Shown: piece by piece, positions 1-9,083 of the stretch
Layout: every line of letters begins with the position of its first letter
How positions within the stretch are numbered: position 1 is the stretch's first letter
Assembly: GCF_000153045.1 (NCBI RefSeq)
Contig: NZ_CH724160.1
Location: forward strand, 1,004,362 to 1,068,361
Direction: 5' to 3'
Length of the DNA stretch: 64,000 bases
DNA from: Synechococcus sp. WH 5701
GTDB taxonomy: Bacteria > Cyanobacteriota > Cyanobacteriia > PCC-6307 > Cyanobiaceae
Notes under the pieces: model-generated
The model's input: the letters and a program-made list of their open reading frames with translations, nothing else
The model's database searches: none
Told to the model about the DNA's origin: nothing
Program-made: the position numbers and the translations under genes

Positions 1-2
1 TC

Positions 3-398
3 TCCAGGGCTCTGGGCTTCCCCTGGTGGGACAAGCCGGCCCAGCCTTGCCTGGCCTCGCGTTTTCCCTACGGCGAACCGGTCACGGCCTCACGCCTGCA
101 GCGGGTTGCCGCAGCCGAAACCTGGCTGCGCCAGCGCGGAGTGAAGCAGCTGCGGGTGCGCTGCCAGGGGGCGACGGCTCGTGTGGAGCTCCCAGCTGAC
201 CAACTTGACGACCTGTTCAGTTGGTTGCCGCGCCAGGAGCTGGTGGAGGCCTTCAGGGCCCTTGGTTTCGCCGCTGTGAGCCTGGATCTGGAGGGGTTGA
301 TCAGCGGCAAGCTCAACCGTGAGGTGAGCCTGAAGCCAGCAGCTCCGGGGCCACTGGCTTCAACCGGCCTCAGGCGGCCAGATCCAGTGGTTCCCTGA
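3..398 (+). CDS. larE: LarE-type ATP-dependent sacrificial sulfur transferase, C-terminal part
   Basis: The gene enters from outside the window, so only the last 131 residues are present. The readable part begins [20 protein letters not shown] and continues [15 protein letters not shown]. This matches the conserved LarE block CLASRxPYG followed by T-x-x-RL, which carries the sacrificial cysteine region in this family. LarE proteins make the nickel-pincer cofactor of lactate racemase by transferring sulfur. Without the N-terminal PP-loop ATPase the call rests on this block alone. The 3' end overlaps the convergent speD by 29 bases. Confidence 0.75.
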   Translation, partial: SRALGFPWWDKPAQPCLASRFPYGEPVTASRLQRVAAAETWLRQRGVKQLRVRCQGATARVELPADQLDDLFSWLPRQELVEAFRALGFAAVSLDLEGLISGKLNREVSLKPAAPGPLASTGLRRPDPVVP

Positions 399-756
399 TC
401 TGCTCGCTGATCGAGTCCGGGGTTTCCCGGCGAAAACTCTTGAGGTTGCGGCTCGCAGCCTCAAGCTCATCGGCCAGCACCTGACAGGCTCGCTCCGGCA
501 TGGTGTGGTCGCCGCAGGTGAACACATCAACGGCCGCATAGCCCGACTCGGGCCAGGTGTGGATCGAGATGTGGGATTCAGCCAGCAGAGCCAGACCCGT
601 GACCCCCTGAGGTTCAAACCGGTGGGTGATCAGATTGAGCAGGGTGGCGCCAGCACGTTTCGCTGCAATCGTGATGGCGCCCCTGAGAAATGCTTCGTCG
701 TCGAGCTTTTTTGAATCGCAGTTGTAAAGCTCGAGAATGCAGTGTTTCCCCACCAT
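370..756 (-). CDS. speD: S-adenosylmethionine decarboxylase proenzyme
   Basis: This enzyme decarboxylates S-adenosylmethionine to supply aminopropyl groups for spermidine synthesis. It is made as a proenzyme that cleaves itself before a serine to form the pyruvoyl cofactor. The cleavage site is visible as [14 protein letters not shown] (Glu60-Ser61 from the chosen start), followed by His66 and the catalytic Cys81 in DVFTCGDH. The frame is open to 843, but homologues begin at [11 protein letters not shown], so the internal ATG at 756 was chosen, giving 128 residues. It converges on larE with a short 3' overlap. Confidence 0.9.
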   Translation of the reverse strand: MVGKHCILELYNCDSKKLDDEAFLRGAITIAAKRAGATLLNLITHRFEPQGVTGLALLAESHISIHTWPESGYAAVDVFTCGDHTMPERACQVLADELEAASRNLKSFRRETPDSISEQIREPLDLAA

Positions 757-905
757 GTCGCTGGTCGTGGGGGGGTGGCTCTGGGGGCTTTGAGCTCCAC
801 TCCATCCCGGGTTGGGGTGGAGGCAGGGCAGGCTCTGGGTCATCGAATGCGCGCATACAAGCCCCCATCCTACGCATCACTTCAGGTTTTCTACGGGCGA
901 CCGCC

Positions 906-2060
906 TCAATCCATCAGCTCCCCCCGGCAGATCCGCACCACCTGGGAGTCGCCCCCCTGCCAGGCGGTGCTGAACGACGTCAGGTGGGTGGCGCTCACCA
1001 GGCACTGGTGGCCCGTGCCCACCACCTCCAGCAGCAACTCCTGCCGCTTCGGGTCGAGCTCTGCCAGCACGTCGTCGAGCAGCAGCAACGGCGGCTCACC
1101 CCAGAGCTGCTGCACCAGCTCCAGTTCCGCCAGTTTCAGGGCCAGCACCAGGGTGCGCTGCTGGCCGGCGGATCCAAACCGGCGGGCCGGCTCCTCCCCC
1201 AGCAGCATCGCCACCTCATCACGGTGGGGGCCCACCTGACAGGCTCCCAGCCGCCGTTCCTCCGGCCGCTGCCGCCGCAGTTGCTCCAGCAGTGCTTCAC
1301 GCCAAGGGGCCTCAGCTTCTTCCCCCTCCAGCTGGCTGCCGGCCTGGTAGCGCAACTCCAGCTGCTCGCGGCCGCCACTGAGCCGTTCCTGCCAGGCGGC
1401 GGCCAAGGGTTGAAGTCGGGCCAGGGCGCGGCGACGGCGGCGGTGCAGGCGCGTGCCGATCAGGGCTATCTGCAGATCGAAGGCGTCGAGGAGTGAGTGC
1501 AGCTGCTGCTCCCCCTGGCTCAGCCCCCGGCGCAGCAACTGGCTGCGCTGGCGCAGCAAGCGGCCGTAGCGGGCCAGCAATTCCCCATAGACCGGCTCCA
1601 GCTGCAACACCACTCGATCGAGCCACTGGCGCCGCAGGGCCGGCTCCCCCCGCACCAGCTCCAGGTCGAGGGCGCTGAAGCCCACGCAGCGCAGGGGGCC
1701 CACCAGATCGAGCTGGCGCTCCAGGGATCTGCCGTTGCGCCGGGCCTGGCGCCCCCCCTGGCGCCTCACCTCGAGTTCCAGCTCTTGCTGATCGAGCACA
1801 GGCGCTGGCGCTCCCGCCCCGGGGGAATGGCCGTCGCCGCACCAGCCCCGCACCAGCGCCCGGCTCTGGCCATGGCGGATCAGGTCACGGTCGTGGCTAC
1901 TGCGGTGGGAGCGCAGGCTGCCGAGCAGCTCCACCGCCTCGAGCAGGTTCGACTTGCCTTCCCCGTTGGCGCCGACCACCAGCAGACGCGGCTCAGCGAG
2001 CTCGAGCGAGAGCTGGGCGTAGTTGCGAAAATCGAGCAGCTCCAGGCGATGCAGCCGAAT
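906..2060 (-). CDS. recF: DNA replication and repair protein RecF
   Basis: RecF is an SMC-like ATPase that loads RecA at single-strand gaps. The Walker A motif GANGEGKSN and the C-terminal signature region ([20 protein letters not shown], a Walker B plus D-loop) are both present. The first GTG in frame (1979) would remove the first beta strand and the conserved N-terminus. Reading further upstream gives [16 protein letters not shown], the normal RecF start, directly after an in-frame stop at 2064-2066. Only ATT (2058-2060) stands where the initiator methionine should be, so a rare ATT start is inferred. The identity is certain; the start is not. Confidence 0.9.
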   Translation of the reverse strand: MRLHRLELLDFRNYAQLSLELAEPRLLVVGANGEGKSNLLEAVELLGSLRSHRSSHDRDLIRHGQSRALVRGWCGDGHSPGAGAPAPVLDQQELELEVRRQGGRQARRNGRSLERQLDLVGPLRCVGFSALDLELVRGEPALRRQWLDRVVLQLEPVYGELLARYGRLLRQRSQLLRRGLSQGEQQLHSLLDAFDLQIALIGTRLHRRRRRALARLQPLAAAWQERLSGGREQLELRYQAGSQLEGEEAEAPWREALLEQLRRQRPEERRLGACQVGPHRDEVAMLLGEEPARRFGSAGQQRTLVLALKLAELELVQQLWGEPPLLLLDDVLAELDPKRQELLLEVVGTGHQCLVSATHLTSFSTAWQGGDSQVVRICRGELMD

Positions 2061-2120
2061 GGGTCAGGAGCGACGTGCGGGTAAGCTACGACCACCGGGA
2101 CAGGGATGACCTCCCCGCTC

Positions 2121-2194
2121 GGGCATGTAGCTCAGTTGGATAGAGCGTCAGATTCCGGTTCTGAATGTCGGGGGTTCGAGTCCCTCCATGCTCG
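2121..2194 (+). tRNA. tRNA-Arg (anticodon CCG)
   Basis: A complete cloverleaf is visible. The acceptor arm GGGCATG pairs with CATGCTC, the D-stem is GCTC/GAGC, the anticodon stem TCAGA/TCTGA closes the loop TTCCGGT, and a normal T-arm contains GTTCGAGTC. The loop gives anticodon CCG, which reads CGG. CCA is not encoded. The 3' end of an acetyltransferase frame on the other strand runs into this gene. Confidence 0.95.
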
Positions 2195-2681
2195 CTTGAT
2201 TCGGCTCCCCCGGTCGGTTTCCCTCGGTTGTGGCGAGCACAAGACCCATGGCTCGGATGCCGCCTGGGTCGACCATGAAGCCGTGCTGTTGAAGAGCTGA
2301 GAGCGCCTCCGGTGGCGCCGCCACCGAAATGCTGCAGCCACTCAGTTCGCGGCGCAGGCGGCTGAGGGCGCCGTGCACCAGCACCGCCAGAACGGCTGCC
2401 TGCTGGGGATCCCTCGGCCAGGCCGAGAGATCCCAGAGGTTGGCGTTGAGGGCCTGATCGCTGGTGGCCCGCACGAAGCCCACCAAGCCCCCCTGCTGAT
2501 CACGCACGCAGAGCTGCCAGGCGCTGCGCTCCAGCACAAGGGCCAGGCGCTGCTCATCCCGTCGCGACTCGCCGCAGGCCATCAGCAAGTCGTTCAACTC
2601 GCCTGGCTGGGGAGGCTCGGTCTCCGTTCGGTAGCCCTCGGGCAGGCGCGGGGCGGGCGGTTGGCTGCGGAAGGGAATCAA
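2148..2681 (-). CDS. GNAT-family N-acetyltransferase
   Basis: The middle of the protein shows a GNAT-like pattern. A substrate-side half (LALVLERSAWQLCVRDQQGG, then LVGFVRATSD) leads to a region rich in QQAAVLAVLVHGALSRLRREL, as expected for the acetyl-CoA binding helix, and then FMVDPGGIRAMGLVL. The substrate is unknown. The frame is open upstream inside ppc, but the best start is TTG at 2681, just after the ppc stop. The last residues (SMEGLEPPTFRTGI) are the antisense of tRNA-Arg, so the authentic stop lies inside the tRNA gene. It probably shares the transcript of ppc. Confidence 0.7.
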   Translation of the reverse strand: MIPFRSQPPAPRLPEGYRTETEPPQPGELNDLLMACGESRRDEQRLALVLERSAWQLCVRDQQGGLVGFVRATSDQALNANLWDLSAWPRDPQQAAVLAVLVHGALSRLRRELSGCSISVAAPPEALSALQQHGFMVDPGGIRAMGLVLATTEGNRPGEPNQASMEGLEPPTFRTGI

Positions 2682-2688
2682 GCGCGGC

Positions 2689-5600
2689 TCAACCGGTGTT
2701 GCGCATGCCCGCGGCGATGCCGTTGATGGTGAGAAGGGCGCCGCGCAGCAGTTCGCTACGGCTGTAGGTGCGGCCATCCTGGCCATCACCGCTGCTGGCT
2801 TCGCTCATCGGAGGCTGCCGGTTCTGGTCGCGCAGGCGCCGCAACAGGGCCACCTGCAGGTAGCCCAGGGGGACGATCGTCTGGTTGCGCAGATCGACCG
2901 AGAGCTGCAGGGCCGGATCGCCATCGAGCAGGCGGGCGTGGCCGGAGATCTTCAGGACCAGATCACGGGTGAGTTCGAACTCGGCCGCGATCACCTGGAA
3001 GATCTCCTCGAAGGCTTCGCGGTGGCTGGGGCGACCCAGGGCCTGCACATAGTGGTGAGCCAGGTCGAGATCCACCTTCGAGAGGGTCATCTCCACCTTG
3101 GAGATCAGCATCCGGAAGAAGGGCCAGCGCTGGTAGAGCAGACGCAGCAACTCGAGCTGGCCAGGATCGTCGTCGAGTTCCTCCTGCAGGGCTGCTCCCA
3201 CGCCGAACCAGCTGGGCAGCAGGAAGCGACTCTGGGTCCAGCCGAACACCCAGGGGATCGCCCGCAGGCTGGAGAGATCCTTGGCTCCACTCTTGCGGCG
3301 GGCGGGGCGGCTGGAGATCTGCAGCTTGCTGATCTCTTCGATCGGTGTGACCTGCTGGAAGAAGGCCACCAGGTCGGGGTTTTCATGCACCAGCCGCCGG
3401 TAGTGCACCCGGGAGCGAGCCGCCAGGCGGCCCATCAGGTCGTTCCAGGTGGGGGTGTCATCGACGTTGGTGCTCACCAGGCTGTTCTGCAACACGGCGG
3501 TGGTCACCGTTTCGAGGTTGTAGAGCGCCAGCTCCGGCAGGGAGTACTTCGAGGCCAGCACCTCCCCCTGCTCGGTGATCTTGATGCGGCCATTGAGGGT
3601 GCCACTGGGCTGGGCCAGGATGGCCTGGTAGGCCGGGCCGCCGCCCCGTCCCACGGAGCCGCCCCGGCCGTGGAAGATGCACAGCGCCACATCGTGCTCG
3701 CAGGCCAGTCGCTGCAGCGCGATCTGGGCCTTGTGGATTTCCCAGTTGCTGGAAAGGAAGCCCGAATCCTTGTTGCTGTCGGAGTAGCCGAGCATCACCT
3801 CCTGCAGGGGTTTGTCGGCTTCGGCGCTGCTGGCCAGCAGGGTCCGGTAGAAGGGCTCCGAAAACAGGCGCTGCATCACCGCCGGTGCCCGCTGCAGATC
3901 CTCCACCGTTTCGAACAGGGGTACCACCAGCAACTGGGTCTGCACCGCCTTGGGGTCCACCAGACCGGCCTCCTTGGCCAGCAGCAGCACCTCCAGCAGG
4001 TCGGAGACCGTGTGCGCCATTGAAATGATGTAGCTGCGGCAGATGCGGGGGCCGAATTCCTGCTGCAGCCGCTGCAGCATGCGGAACACCGCGAAGGTCT
4101 CCTCGGTGGCTGGGCTCCAGCGGGCTGCTGGCGGCAGCATGGGCCGGCGGGTCTGCAGTTCCTGCAGCAGCCACTCCACACGTTGCTCCTCCTCCATCTC
4201 CCCGTAGGGAATGGGAAGTTGCAGGTAGCGAGTCAGTTCATCGAGGGCATCGCTGTGGCGGGTGCTCTCCTGGCGGATGTCGAGGCTGGCCAGGCAGAAC
4301 GCGAAGATGTGCACCTGACTGAGCAGGGTCTGCAGCGGCTCACAGCTGAGGCCCGTGGTCTCGAGGCTGTCGCGCAGCAGTTCGAGGTCTTGGCGCAGCT
4401 CGTTCACCGAGCCGTAGTGCAGTTCGGGCGGGGCCGCGGCCATCGGCCCGGTGCCCGTGCTCAGCACCGCCGGACCGGCGTTCTCGCAGGGGGATTCCCA
4501 GCCGGCTTCGGCCAGCTGCTGGTTGCGCTGGTGGGTGAGGCGCAACCGTTCGACGATGTAGCTGAGCTTGAGGCGGTAGGGCTCGAGCCGGTAGCGGGCG
4601 GCCCGCTCCTCGTAGATCTCCGGGAAGCGCAGCCGGTCCATCTCCAGGGACTCGAGCAAGGGGGCGCTCACCTGGGACCACTGCATCGAGATGCTGAGCT
4701 GGTCGCGAAGGCCCTGCACCGCCGTGATGTAGCGCTCGATCATCAACTGGCGCTGATAACAGGCCGTCCGCCAGGTGATGTCGGGGGTGACGGAGGGGTT
4801 GCCATCGCGGTCGGAGCCCACCCAGGAGCCGAAGGTGCAGAAGGCGTCACGCGGCGCCTCCACATCGGGGTAGCTGCCGGCGAGGGCATTGATGATGCGC
4901 TGGCGCAACAGCGGCATCGCGTCGAAGAGCACCTGCTGGAAGTAGTGGAGGGCGTAATCGACCTCATCGAGCACCGAGGGCTTGAATTGGTGCAGCTCGT
5001 CAGTGCGCCACCACAGCCGGATCTCCTCCTCCAGCTGCAGCCTCAGGCTGCGTTCGTCTTGCAGTTCGGTGGGGTTGTCCTGCTGCAGGCGGTGGATCAG
5101 GGCTGCCACCCGGCGTTGTTTGTGCCGCACGGTGTGGCGCACGATCTCAGTGGGGTGGGCCGTGAAGACGAGCCGGATGTCGAGTTCCCGCAGCAGGTTC
5201 TCGATCTGGGCTGGGGGAACGTTCAGTCCCCGCAGGCGGGTGAACAGCTCCCGGAACGTGGCTGGATCGGTCTGGCTGGCCAGCGGTGGGGCGAAGGGAT
5301 CGGGGCTGGTTGGAGTGGAGGCCTCCTGAAGGCTGGCCAGATAGCTGTCTTCCTCGATGTGCTGCTCGAGGATGTTCACCAGCTGGAAGTAGAGCGAGAA
5401 GGCGCGGGCCGCGGCGATCGCCTCCGAGAGGTCCATCTCGCGGATCAGCTGCACGATGGCCGCCGTGGTGTCGACCGTTCCGTCGGCAGCTTCCAAGGGG
5501 TCGCTCAGCCGCTTGAGCCGCAGCAGCCGCTCGGCCTGATCGGGCGGACACTCGCTGAGCAGCACCGTTTGCCAGAGATCCTCCACCAGCTCAAGCCGCT

Positions 5601-5733
5601 CTCCGAGCAGCCGGGTGACCCTGGGGGCTGGTGCCGTGGGAACTCCCTGGGGATCCTGGGCCAGAACGGCGGATGGGGCGGACAGGGGCTGCCGCATGGG
5701 GGCCGGCGCAGGCGAGGAAGGCTCCATGATCAT
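2689..5733 (-). CDS. ppc: Phosphoenolpyruvate carboxylase
   Basis: The enzyme fixes bicarbonate onto phosphoenolpyruvate to give oxaloacetate, the main anaplerotic route in cyanobacteria. At 1014 residues it has the usual length. Signature elements are present: [14 protein letters not shown] with the catalytic histidine, [10 protein letters not shown], the glycine-rich [14 protein letters not shown] loop, and the conserved C-terminus ending RNTG. The first 40 residues are a proline/alanine-rich extension. Its ATG overlaps the gshA stop (ATGA at 5730-5733), so it is the third gene of a trpE-gshA-ppc operon. A second ATG lies two codons downstream. Confidence 0.97.
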   Translation of the reverse strand: MIMEPSSPAPAPMRQPLSAPSAVLAQDPQGVPTAPAPRVTRLLGERLELVEDLWQTVLLSECPPDQAERLLRLKRLSDPLEAADGTVDTTAAIVQLIREMDLSEAIAAARAFSLYFQLVNILEQHIEEDSYLASLQEASTPTSPDPFAPPLASQTDPATFRELFTRLRGLNVPPAQIENLLRELDIRLVFTAHPTEIVRHTVRHKQRRVAALIHRLQQDNPTELQDERSLRLQLEEEIRLWWRTDELHQFKPSVLDEVDYALHYFQQVLFDAMPLLRQRIINALAGSYPDVEAPRDAFCTFGSWVGSDRDGNPSVTPDITWRTACYQRQLMIERYITAVQGLRDQLSISMQWSQVSAPLLESLEMDRLRFPEIYEERAARYRLEPYRLKLSYIVERLRLTHQRNQQLAEAGWESPCENAGPAVLSTGTGPMAAAPPELHYGSVNELRQDLELLRDSLETTGLSCEPLQTLLSQVHIFAFCLASLDIRQESTRHSDALDELTRYLQLPIPYGEMEEEQRVEWLLQELQTRRPMLPPAARWSPATEETFAVFRMLQRLQQEFGPRICRSYIISMAHTVSDLLEVLLLAKEAGLVDPKAVQTQLLVVPLFETVEDLQRAPAVMQRLFSEPFYRTLLASSAEADKPLQEVMLGYSDSNKDSGFLSSNWEIHKAQIALQRLACEHDVALCIFHGRGGSVGRGGGPAYQAILAQPSGTLNGRIKITEQGEVLASKYSLPELALYNLETVTTAVLQNSLVSTNVDDTPTWNDLMGRLAARSRVHYRRLVHENPDLVAFFQQVTPIEEISKLQISSRPARRKSGAKDLSSLRAIPWVFGWTQSRFLLPSWFGVGAALQEELDDDPGQLELLRLLYQRWPFFRMLISKVEMTLSKVDLDLAHHYVQALGRPSHREAFEEIFQVIAAEFELTRDLVLKISGHARLLDGDPALQLSVDLRNQTIVPLGYLQVALLRRLRDQNRQPPMSEASSGDGQDGRTYSRSELLRGALLTINGIAAGMRNTG

Positions 5734-6884
5734 CCCAAAGGGTGGGAAGCTGCTGTGTTGCGTGGTGCTGGTTCCACTTCGGCCAGCTGCATGGCTGTGG
5801 CTCCATCGGCCATGATCTCGCCCAGTGGCACTCCGGCGTCGTGCCGCTCCAGCCAGCGCATCGCCTCATTGCCCTGGCGCAGGATGGCGCCGAGCGGCTC
5901 CAGCCAGGGGCTGAGGCCGAGCCTGGCGGCGAGTGGCGCCACCTGCTCCAGCTCCTTCTGAATCCAGGCACCGGCTTCGATCTCCTCTCCCGTACGCCAG
6001 TCGTTGAGCGTGGCTCTCAGGCTCTGGCGTGCAGCGGCGCGGTCGTTGCTGTCGGCCAGCTCGGCCAGCTGATCCGGCCCCAGCCGGCTGGCGCGCAAGG
6101 GATCATGGGTTTGGGGATTCTCCAGCAACTGCAGCAGGCGTAGTTCCGCGAACACCGTCACGGCAAGAAGCTGGCGGGGATGGCTGATCAGGTCACAGAT
6201 CCGGATCTCGAGCCGGTTCAGGTCGTGGGGCCGGTTCTCCCCGTTAGGCCGCACGGAGGTCCAGAGATGGCGCACGTTGCGCATGGCCCCGGCCGCCAGC
6301 TGGGCATCCATCCAGTGGATGTAGTGCTGATGATCGAGAAACAACGGCACGGTGGGCGGGGTGAGCGGGAACTGCAGCCAGCGCTGGGAGTGGGCGCCGG
6401 TGACGATCCCATCGAGGAAGGGTGAACTGGCGCTGAGGGCGAGCAGCAGGGCGCCCTCGCAGCGCAACAGCCGGCAGCCGGCAAACAGGGCCCCCATCTC
6501 GGTGAGCCCGAGGTTGATGTGAACGCTGGCCGTCACCACCCGGGTGCCGTAGGTGGCCTCGATGTAGCCGTGATAAGGGTTCGAGGGGTCGGAGCGCTCG
6601 AAGCGGTGGCTGTCTCCCAGGCTGAGGGTGCTGCCTGGGAGCAGGGTCAGGCTCCGCTCGCCCAGCCAGCGGCGCAGGCGCCGCCTCGGCTCCAGCAGCA
6701 GCTCCAGCTGGCGGGCGTAGTCGGCATCCGGAGGCGTGATGTACTCCAGGTTGCGATGGTCCGGTTCGGTGACGAACCCCTCAAGCTGGGCTGCGGCCTG
6801 CTCCGCCACCCCAACCACGGTGCCATCGGCCCGGCCGGTGAAGAGCTCCACCTCGAAGCCCTTGAGCAACAGGGGATGGCTCAT
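5730..6884 (-). CDS. gshA: Glutamate-cysteine ligase, cyanobacterial type
   Basis: This enzyme makes gamma-glutamylcysteine, the first step of glutathione synthesis. The 384-residue protein has the expected cyanobacterial/plant-like features: KGFEVELF near the N-terminus, a metal-binding [10 protein letters not shown] segment, [24 protein letters not shown] and a conserved [10 protein letters not shown]. It is translationally coupled at both ends, with its start overlapping the trpE stop (ATGA at 6881-6884) and its stop overlapping the ppc start. Specificity for cysteine is inferred from the family. Confidence 0.9.
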   Translation of the reverse strand: MSHPLLLKGFEVELFTGRADGTVVGVAEQAAAQLEGFVTEPDHRNLEYITPPDADYARQLELLLEPRRRLRRWLGERSLTLLPGSTLSLGDSHRFERSDPSNPYHGYIEATYGTRVVTASVHINLGLTEMGALFAGCRLLRCEGALLLALSASSPFLDGIVTGAHSQRWLQFPLTPPTVPLFLDHQHYIHWMDAQLAAGAMRNVRHLWTSVRPNGENRPHDLNRLEIRICDLISHPRQLLAVTVFAELRLLQLLENPQTHDPLRASRLGPDQLAELADSNDRAAARQSLRATLNDWRTGEEIEAGAWIQKELEQVAPLAARLGLSPWLEPLGAILRQGNEAMRWLERHDAGVPLGEIMADGATAMQLAEVEPAPRNTAASHPLG

Positions 6885-8404
6885 GTGCCGCTCCCCTGCA
6901 GGCAGGCCAGGGCCTTGAGCAGACCGCGGGCTTTGTTGAGAGTTTCCTGGTATTCGGCGGCCGGCTGGGAGTCGGCCACCAGGCCCGCACCGGCCTGCAC
7001 CTGCACCCGCCAGCCCCCCTCTCCGTCGGGGAGCACCACCATGGTGCGGATCGTGATGGCGGTGTTGAGGGCGCCGGCCAGATCCACCGCCCCGTAGACA
7101 CCGGAGTAGGGGCCGCGCGCATCCGGCTCGTGCTCATGGATCAGCTGCATCGCCCGGATCTTGGGCGCGCCGCTGACGGTGCCGGCTGGGAAGGAGGCCT
7201 TGAGCAGATCCCAGACGTCGTGAGAGGAATCGAGCAGGCCCTCGACCTGACTGACGATGTGCATCACATGGGAGTAGCGCTCGACCACCATCAGTTCGGT
7301 CACCTCGACCGTGCCCGGACGGCAGACCCGGCCCAGGTCGTTGCGGCCCAGATCCACCAGCATCACGTGCTCGGCGCGCTCCTTGGGGTCGGCCAGCAGC
7401 TCCTGCTCCAGGGCAAGGTCGCTGGCTTCATCGGACCCGCGCGGGCGGGTGCCGGCGATCGGCCGCAGGGAGGCCCGGATGCCGCCGGCCACCGGCTCGG
7501 CCTTGACCATCACCTCGGGGCTGGAGCCGATCAGATACCAGCCGCCGAAGTTGAAGAAGGCCATGTAGGGCGATGGGTTCACCATCCGCAGGCTGCGGTA
7601 CAGCTCGAAGGGATCCCGTTGGATGCGGGTCTCCAGCCGCTGGCTGAGCACCAGCTGGAACACGTCACCGGCGGCGATGTGCTCCCGGGCCGCTACCACT
7701 GCGGCTTCGAAATCGGCCTGGCTGCGGTTGCTGCGGGTGTCCAGCTCCATGCTGGGCTCAGCCTCCCAGCGCAGGGGGGTGACTCCGGCCGGCAGGGGCC
7801 CGTGCATGCGCTCCTCCAGCGACTGGATCCTGGCGGTGGCCTCGGCGTAGGCGCCGAGGGGATCGGCACCACCGCTGAGGTCGGCATAGGCCACCGCCGT
7901 GATCTGCCGCTTCACCTGGTCGAACACCAGCAGGCTGTCGGCCAGCATCCAGCAGCCGTCCGGCGGGCCTTCCGGGTCGCTGGGGTGGACGGGCACGCTC
8001 GGCTCGATCCAGCGGATCAGTTCGTAGCCCCAGAAGCCGAAGAGTTGTCCAAGCGGCGGCAGGCCGGGAATGGTGCTGGGCCGAAGCGAGGCCAGGCATC
8101 CGGCCAGCAGCTCGAAGGGGTTGCCCTGCAACTGGGCCTGACGGCCATCGCGCCAGCACTGAACACCGTCCTCCCCGCGCACCGTGAGGCTCCAGACCGG
8201 ATCAGCCACCACGAAGCTCCAGCGCCCCAGCCGCTCGCCCCCCTCCACCGACTCGAGCAGCACGCCATGGCTGCTGGTGGCTCCCACCTTCAGCCAGGTG
8301 GTGAGCGGGGTTTCCAGATCAGCGGGCCAGCGCTTCCAGAGGGGGATGAAGGTGCTGCCGTCCGCCGCCTGGGCGAGGAACGCGTCGCGATCGGGAAAGG
8401 GCAT
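6881..8404 (-). CDS. trpE: Anthranilate synthase component I
   Basis: The protein is a chorismate-utilising enzyme of the TrpE/PabB family and would form anthranilate for tryptophan synthesis with a TrpG partner, which is not in this window. Signature blocks are GTRPRGSDEASD, VDLGRNDLGRV and FPAGTVSGAPKIRAMQLI. The chosen ATG at 8404 starts MPFPDRDAFLAQA; an upstream in-frame ATG at 8437 would sit inside a terminator hairpin. PabB is possible, but the length (507 residues) and full N-terminal half favour TrpE. First gene of a coupled trpE-gshA-ppc unit. Confidence 0.88.
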   Translation of the reverse strand: MPFPDRDAFLAQAADGSTFIPLWKRWPADLETPLTTWLKVGATSSHGVLLESVEGGERLGRWSFVVADPVWSLTVRGEDGVQCWRDGRQAQLQGNPFELLAGCLASLRPSTIPGLPPLGQLFGFWGYELIRWIEPSVPVHPSDPEGPPDGCWMLADSLLVFDQVKRQITAVAYADLSGGADPLGAYAEATARIQSLEERMHGPLPAGVTPLRWEAEPSMELDTRSNRSQADFEAAVVAAREHIAAGDVFQLVLSQRLETRIQRDPFELYRSLRMVNPSPYMAFFNFGGWYLIGSSPEVMVKAEPVAGGIRASLRPIAGTRPRGSDEASDLALEQELLADPKERAEHVMLVDLGRNDLGRVCRPGTVEVTELMVVERYSHVMHIVSQVEGLLDSSHDVWDLLKASFPAGTVSGAPKIRAMQLIHEHEPDARGPYSGVYGAVDLAGALNTAITIRTMVVLPDGEGGWRVQVQAGAGLVADSQPAAEYQETLNKARGLLKALACLQGSGT

Positions 8405-8421
8405 CACGGCAACGGGCAGGC

Positions 8422-8447
8422 AAAAAAAACGGGGCACCCGGCCCCGC
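8422..8447 (-). terminator. Rho-independent terminator after psaD, just before trpE
   Basis: On the minus strand a GC stem (CGGGGC pairing with GCCCCG) is followed by eight T residues. It lies 89 bases after the psaD stop and only 18 bases before the trpE start, so it can end the psaD transcript and might also influence entry into trpE. Confidence 0.8.
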
Positions 8448-8535
8448 CTTTCTAAAGGTTGGAGGAATCCAGCCCGGAGTCGATTCCCGCAGAAGAGTCC
8501 AGGCTGGTTCCCGGGCGGAATCCCGGGAGCTGAAC

Positions 8536-8967
8536 TCAGGAATCGAAGGTGTTGCGTCCGGAGAACTTGAGGGTGGCAGGGTCGGGGTTCTGGCCGATGC
8601 TGCGGGGGTTGTGGCCCACCATCGGACGACCTTCATTCACCTTCTCAGGGAAAACACCATCTTTCGGGTGCAGGTATTCAGTGTCGCCGCCAGGGAAGAT
8701 GCGGTAGATCTTGTAATCCTCGATACGAGGTTTGAACTTGGTGCGCAGCTGGGTGCCGAGGGCCAGGCACTGCTCCTTGCGGGAGAAGTACATGATGTTT
8801 TCGCCTTCATTCATTTCCGCAGCTCCACCGGTGGGGAGCTCGAACACCTGACCCTTGCTGCTGGTCCAGGTGATGGCGTACTTCTCCTCGGTTTCGGCTG
8901 AGTTGAGCAGACCGCCCGTGCTGCCGATGGACTTGGGAAGTTGACCGCTCAGCGCCGTTGCTGTCAT
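8536..8967 (-). CDS. psaD: Photosystem I reaction centre subunit II (PsaD)
   Basis: PsaD is the stromal (cytoplasmic) peripheral subunit that docks ferredoxin onto photosystem I. The 143-residue sequence shows the family's GGSTGG-like N-terminal segment ([22 protein letters not shown]), the basic [18 protein letters not shown] docking block and [14 protein letters not shown]. The frame is open further upstream, but homologues start at [11 protein letters not shown], supporting the ATG at 8967. It is followed by a stem-loop in its 3' UTR (8509-8528) and a strong terminator, consistent with a monocistronic, highly expressed message. Confidence 0.97.
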   Translation of the reverse strand: MTATALSGQLPKSIGSTGGLLNSAETEEKYAITWTSSKGQVFELPTGGAAEMNEGENIMYFSRKEQCLALGTQLRTKFKPRIEDYKIYRIFPGGDTEYLHPKDGVFPEKVNEGRPMVGHNPRSIGQNPDPATLKFSGRNTFDS

Positions 8968-8980
8968 GGCTGTTGGGGAT

Positions 8981-9016
8981 GGTGAGTCGGCGGACCCATC
9001 GGTGAGTCGGCGGACC
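8981..9016. repeat. Tandem 16-bp direct repeat in the psaD 5' region
   Basis: GGTGAGTCGGCGGACC occurs at 8981-8996 and again at 9001-9016, a 20-base period. On the minus strand the two copies lie 13-50 bases upstream of the psaD start. They could be a regulatory element in the psaD leader or a recent slippage event; the sequence alone does not say which. Confidence 0.7.
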
Positions 9017-9083
9017 ATGTCGGCTGGAAGCTAGCACTGCAATCTGGGGCGTCTTGCCAGGCGGGGAGCTCTCTTCACACCCG

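Noticed and set aside
4183..5961. Plus-strand frame of 592 codons opposite ppc
   Set aside because: A shadow of the high-GC ppc gene with no recognisable domain.
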